Positions 58,112-64,000 of a DNA stretch of 64,000 bases are shown in pieces. The stretch covers positions 337,029,302 to 337,093,301 of the forward strand of contig NC_081413.1 in assembly GCF_030272615.1 (NCBI RefSeq). The letters are read 5' to 3'. The notes beneath the pieces are model-generated. The model ran no database searches. It was not told where the DNA came from and worked only from the letters and a program-made list of their open reading frames with translations. The stretch's first letter is position 1. Each line of letters begins with the position of its first letter. This DNA comes from Cryptomeria japonica (Eukaryota > Streptophyta > Pinopsida > Cupressales > Cupressaceae). The position numbers and the translations under genes were made by a program.

Positions 58112-58131
58112 AAAATCTTACAGATACCAGT

Positions 58132-59319
58132 CTTCCTATAGTTGCCACTAAAAGAAGATTTAAAAAAATATCTAAGTTTTAGGTCTCTACCAAAATTTGA
58201 TTTGATTTGATGATCTATTGTATGAACCTTTTTTCTCCCTTCGAACAAAAATATTAAATGCAACTTTGTTTTAAGATGAAGATCCACTCAGTTTGAAATA
58301 TTGTACTTGATTTGATGCAAGCCATGGGAAATTAGTTTGTCCAAATTGTCTTGGAAGTGCATTGCCAAATAATAAGGGTTTACTACGAAGGCTCGAGGGT
58401 ATGCAAGTACTAGAAAAGATGTATCATGGTCACCTTGTGCCAATTTCTTGAAAATGGGAATTACATTCAGATAAAATTGAAGCTTGGGTTGGGCTAATTT
58501 ACAGTCAGATAAAGTCAATGAAATAAAGCAAGGGGAACACTCAATAAATCTGATGGAACACATTTTTTTTCTAATGTTACAGAGGATTATAGTTTCCGTG
58601 AAATGGGTCGGTGGGTGTCAGTATTTGATAAATCTTCACTATATAAATAAAAACAAACTGGCAATATTTTTTTAAAAATGTGTAAAAAATTGCTTCCAAA
58701 TCTCTTCTATGAAGATTGAACATCATGGACTGAGAATGAATAAGATTTTATATGCAAACAATAAAACAAAGAAACAATGCTGAAATTTTATATGTGAACA
58801 TGTAAAATAAAGAAATGGTAAACTCACACATTTATAATTGAAAAGTTTTAAAACTAAATTATACACTATGCACACCTGTGTTTGTCGTTGGTCTGGTATT
58901 TTTCACTATGTGGTTTTGTCTTCTGCAATGGTCTGGTCTTCTTTACGATGTGCATCAAACCTGATGTTGAAAAACATAATAATAAAAAAATAGCTTTCCT
59001 TCTCAATTTTTTCTTGGTGGGATTCATTTATGTTTTGGTGGGAATGAAATTGAGAGGATTGACAAATGGCATAAATTATTACTAAGCTAGTGGGGCAATT
59101 TCCAGCCCCACCCCATTTTCACCTGCTTAAATTTGGAGACCTAAAAAGTAGGAGCTTCTATTTTTTGGAGAATATTCCAAATAATCCTCTAACCAAAAAA
59201 ATAAAATCCATGCGACCGCTCCTTCCATAAAAATAGAGCCTAAGCCCCTCCCATGGGACCCTACCTTAATGTCTTAAACACCTCTATTGTGTGGGGATTA
59301 AAATATTTAATTATGATTA
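58132..59319. other. Right target copy and spacer, no gene seen
   Basis: 58132-58143 is CTTCCTATAGTT, the right target duplication. The rest is AT-rich. Short open frames on both strands are not recognisable. Confidence 0.45.
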
Positions 59320-59505
59320 GCACGCACACGCACACATGCATATGCATATACATATACATATATATGTATATGTATATATATGCGTATATATGTATATGTA
59401 TATGTATGTGTGTCATATGCATATATATGTGTATACACAGACACATACACATACACAATACACATACTCATACACATATACATACATATATACATATACA
59501 TAAAC

Positions 59506-59548
<43 letters not shown>

Positions 59549-59755
59549 TATATGTGTATGTGTATTTTATATATATATATATATATGCATGCATGCATGC
59601 ATGCATGTATGTATGTATGTATGTATGTATGTATGTATGTGTATGTGTATGTGTATGTGTATGTATGTATGTATGTATGTACACATATAGATGTATGCAT
59701 ATATATGTATATATACATGTATGTATATTATATACATGTATGTATATAATATATA
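59320..59755. repeat. Mixed TA/TG/CA microsatellite block
   Basis: Alternating purine-pyrimidine DNA: ATACAC, GTATATAT, (TACACA)n at about 59500-59550, ATATATATAT, (GCAT)n then (GTAT)n at 59585-59640, and (GTGTAT)n. It gives long but meaningless open frames on both strands. Confidence 0.95.
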
Positions 59756-59779
59756 ATTGTTGTTCAAGCATAAATCTGA

Positions 59780-59994
59780 TGTTTAGTTGTGTATTTTATT
59801 TGATGATCAAATTAGTCATTTATTTAGTTATTTTTATTTGTGTGACTAATTATTTAGTTGTGTTTTCTTACTTGGTGACCAAATTAGTCATTTATAGTTG
59901 TGTTGCAAAAAATGACTAGAATGTGGTCATTTTTACTTGTCGTGACTAAAAGTTTTAGTCACCTAGTCATTTATTTGTCATATTTCTACTAGTG
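59780..59994. repeat. Right terminus and subterminal repeats of the CACTA-like element
   Basis: AATTAGTCATTTATTTAGTT and ACCAAATTAGTCATTTATAG-type repeats are followed by GACTAAAAGTTTTAGTC, a perfect inverted repeat (59943-59959), and end TTTCTACTAGTG at 59994. ATA follows. Read inward on minus it starts CACTAGTAGAAA. Confidence 0.75.
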
Positions 59995-60108
59995 ATAATT
60001 AAGACCCCTAAACAACACATTCAAAATACTGCATAAATCAGTGAGCCAAGATGTCTACAAACTAGTACATGATAAACATGATCAACCATGTCATTTTTTG
60101 TAAATATT

Positions 60109-60355
60109 TTAGTGGCCACTGTGTAAGGTTCCCTCTTTCTCTTTCAGACAAACAACTCCATCTATTTTGTCTTCATAAGCAAGGGGTATGCTACTTGTGA
60201 CCTTTAAAATATTTACATTTGCATCTATAGCTCCTTTCAAGTTGACTCCATACATAATAGATAGGGAGTGAATCCGCCCAATGCCCACAAAAAACACCAT
60301 CAAATAGATCCAACACCCTAACTTTATCCCCTTCTTTGAGTTTATCAATACATTT
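60109..60355 (-). pseudogene. TNP1/En-Spm-like domain exon (decayed)
   Basis: A minus-strand stretch follows a strong splice-acceptor-like tract (T-rich, TTTGTAG at 60356-60362). It reads KCIDKLKEGDKVRVLDLFDG in one frame. After a T-run near 60295, which adds one base, the next frame reads VGIGRIHSLSIMYGVNLKG and LKVTSSIPLAYEDKIDG. The layout (charged start, G-x-I-x-S, V-x-V strand, P-rich middle, W-P tail) resembles the C-terminal TNP1/En-Spm transposase-associated domain. TQWP appears in a third frame at the end. The similarity is from memory of the pattern. It belongs outside the CACTA-like unit, which ends at 59994. Confidence 0.4.
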
Positions 60356-60429
60356 CTACAAACAAAAAAAAGATAACTTGTTATTTTACATAGGTAATGG
60401 TTACCCTTTTTTGTATAATAAAACAACCA

Positions 60430-62156
<1,727 letters not shown>

Positions 62157-62379
62157 TTGATATCTGCATACCTAATTGAAATCCCCTTGTATGATATAAT
62201 ACAACAACCAGTAAGTTGTATGCTCCTATTGTAATTCGATGGTAAAAACCATAGACTACAACAAGCTTTACCAAAGCTTGTGAATTGAAATACATAGAAT
62301 ATATGTAATTAAAAGGATGAATATATTATTATATGAATTACCAAATTTTCTTTTCTTTTTTCTGAGATGATTTTAATAC

Positions 62380-62680
62380 CTTGGTCCCATAGTTAACAGT
62401 CTCATCAAGTTTTCCCTTGTCCAAAGTCACTTTTGATGATTCGAACAATTTTTGACCATCTACAAATTAGCATGATACTTGTCGTAAAAGGAGCAACACA
62501 ATGTTAAAATTATTATTAAAATATGCAAGTGACTAGAACAAAAGGCAATATGCTAAACATGGCAACAAAATTGTTCATTTCTTCCACCTTATAGACAGGT
62601 ACCATGCTTATGATGTCCATCCTCCTAAATGGATTTGGGCTGTCCACATCATAATCTCTAGGAGCCAACTCAAGTCCCAC
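62380..62680 (-). pseudogene. Two candidate exons upstream of the TNP1-like piece
   Basis: 62588-62680 reads 31 codons ([18 protein letters not shown], then [11 protein letters not shown]) between an acceptor-like TTTAG and a donor-like AAG|GTGG. 62380-62459 reads GQKLFESSKVTLDKGKL and DETVNYGTK between TTTGTAG and AAG|GTATTA. The phases of these two do not join without a frameshift, so either an exon boundary is off or decay has set in. I do not recognise the protein. The strand and order agree with the domain at 60109-60355. Confidence 0.35.
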
Positions 62681-62689
62681 CTAAATTAA

Positions 62690-64000
62690 TAAAGTTCAGA
62701 CACATGATTTCAAGCAAATTAAGACCATTTGATCGTAAATAAGAGAAGTCAATGGACATAATTTCTCATAATAGTCTCAAAGAACAAGTGAAAAATCTTA
62801 GAGAAAATTCCTCATAAAATTGCACACTTTATCAAATCTCGGTGATGGGAATTATTCATTTTCCATTCTTGTTGAAAAATAGTTCAATCGAGCTTTAGGC
62901 TATCAAAACAAGAGCAGTCCCAAAGAGAGGGATTTTGTGTTTGTTTTCTAAAAAAGCAAGTCATTAGAAAGGAAATAATGGTAATCTTGTTAAGAGAGGG
63001 TTTTATGAATGTTAGTCAAACTAGAGAAGAGACAGTCTCAAATCTGAATATGAGCATCAAAGAGTCATCATGAGCATTATAAGATCATAAGGTCATTTTA
63101 GGACCTAAAACTTCCTTTTTTGCTGCATATTTATTATTATGTCATGGCAACTACACTTTCTCTTGAATACCCCTTAAGATGTCATGTAGAATATAGACCT
63201 TTGAGATTTCTATACCCTTTTGATGAGTTTTGTTGTATTAAAAAATCAAGGATATCTTGGGGCTAGGTCAAATATGTATTTTGGAAATGTGAACACTGCG
63301 TGTATTAACTATCTTTTCAAGTTCTGTGTAAAACCCTTTGCTCTGCATTGGTCTTTGTTGTCATTGAGGAACTCTTTTAGTTCTCCGTTTTAGCTTCAAC
63401 ATTGTCTTAAATCACTGTGTTTTTTTATTTAGAAGTCTTGTCACTGTGTTCTCTTTAAAGATTAGAACCCAAATGATGTTGTTGTCTTTTGGAGTCATTT
63501 TGATCTCTTAAGGTCACTACTATCAATCTTTATGACTGTCATTATGACAATGATCTGCTCCTAACTGTGTTCATTTCACTGTATTGTGGCATTCTTTTTT
63601 ATATATCATTGTCATTGACTGTGTCTCTATCTTGGCATTTAAGCAAACTATGATTTCTTTGGTCACTTGCAACTTCAATAAATGCTTATAAATGTTGTGT
63701 ATTATCCTTTGATGGGACTCTTCATGTTTCTATATGACTGTGTATTTCTTGTAATCATGAAATGTGTATTAGTGTTATGCTGCCATATTATTTATTGCTC
63801 GCAGCCTTGTGACTTGTATTTAACCTTGGCATGAATTTATTTGACTGTCATTCCTTTCACCGTGACTGCCTTTTGATAGTGATCCCATCTGTGAGATCTC
63901 TATGTAGGCTCTTGATGTGGTTTTCTACTTTTCATGACAGTCTTTAGTGTTGTAGATTCCTATTTTTTGGTGACCTTATGATTGATCAGTGCCATAAAGG
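62690..64000. other. Right-hand sequence, no gene recognised
   Basis: No coding motif. From about 63300 the sequence is rich in TGACTGTC, CACTGTG and CTTGG words at irregular spacing, not a clear repeat. Confidence 0.4.

Larger units (their letters stand above)
49996..58131 (-). mobile_element. 8.1-kb L1-type LINE carrying a third ORF
   Basis: On minus: ORF1 (58111-56928), ORF2 with endonuclease, RT, zf-RVT and RNase H (56202-52008), then ORF3 (51987-50284) and a 3' UTR ending TTAATCAAAA at the target duplication. Flanks CTTCGTATAGTT and CTTCCTATAGTT are a 12-bp duplication with one mismatch. ORF3 therefore lies inside the inserted unit and not beside it. The LINE at 33256 has no ORF between RNase H and its tail. 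ORF2 has two frameshifts and at least three stops while ORF3 is fully open. Confidence 0.8.
32880..59994. mobile_element. Candidate 27-kb CACTA-like element containing nested insertions
   Basis: The left end is CATTAGTACAAAAACAACAA at 32880; the right end reads inward as CACTAGTAGAAATATGACAA from 59994. Eight of the first ten bases agree. ATA precedes the left end (32877-32879) and follows the right end (59995-59997), fitting a 3-bp target duplication. Both ends carry AGTCATT-type subterminal repeats (32940-33255 with 38133-38400; 59780-59994). Inside lie the 33256 LINE, a solo LTR, hairpins and the 49996 LINE. I found no TNPD-type transposase, so the element would be non-autonomous. A chance pairing of two separate elements is possible. 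Confidence 0.55.

Noticed and set aside
59253-59919. Several open frames of 65-179 codons on both strands rich in H, T, Y, I, C and V
   Set aside because: They are translations of TA/TG/CA microsatellite DNA and have no protein-like composition.

Overview
The window is nuclear DNA from a plant with a large, repeat-rich genome. It holds plant-type Ty3/gypsy and Ty1/copia elements, plant L1 LINEs with a C-terminal RNase H domain, CACTA-type termini and an antisense fragment of a plant-like enolase. AT-rich spacers and several LTR types suggest a gymnosperm or conifer, but that is inference. I see no intact host gene, tRNA, rRNA or CRISPR array. Almost everything is nested, decayed mobile DNA.

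Layout, left to right. 1-5196 (minus) is a Tat-like Ty3/gypsy gag-pro-pol in one reading register, broken by seven stop codons and cut by the window edge. Next to it, 5688-5873 is a periodic array of an ACGCG-centred motif. 6175-9182 (plus) is a decayed LINE RT plus RNase H, followed by an antisense enolase fragment (9266-9541) and a LINE ORF1-like remnant (10520-11480). 11693-13965 is a coding-free copia-type element. 14400-25620 is a gag-pro gypsy relic interrupted by a 7.2 kb mosaic copia insertion (17122-24301) in which two oppositely oriented arms of the coding-free family flank a copia RT.

26160-29065 holds an unidentified reading-frame remnant, a likely 1-kb LTR with a polypurine tract, and a second unidentified coding remnant. 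29066-32700 is one CACTA-like end interrupted by a gag-only LTR element (29202-32272) with equal 824-bp LTRs. 32880-59994 can be read as one 27-kb CACTA-like unit with TIR-like ends, subterminal repeat arrays and a 3-bp ATA flank duplication. Inside it sit an L1 LINE that has lost its RT core (33256-38119), a solo LTR (44139-45324), a chain of perfect hairpins (42784-42961) and an 8.1-kb L1 LINE (49996-58131). Right of 59994 is a decayed, possibly spliced minus-strand coding remnant resembling the TNP1/En-Spm domain, then microsatellites and sequence with no recognised feature.

The most interesting object is the 49996-58131 LINE. It is bounded by a 12-bp near-perfect target-site duplication. 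Besides ORF1 and a disrupted ORF2 (endonuclease, RT, zf-RVT, RNase H), it carries a third, fully open 567-codon ORF that starts 20 bp after the ORF2 stop on the same strand. Its N-terminal half is a globular-looking domain I cannot firmly assign, followed by NLS-like basic clusters and a coiled coil. A LINE-borne ORF3 that is better preserved than the RT of its own element is the best candidate for an undescribed system here.
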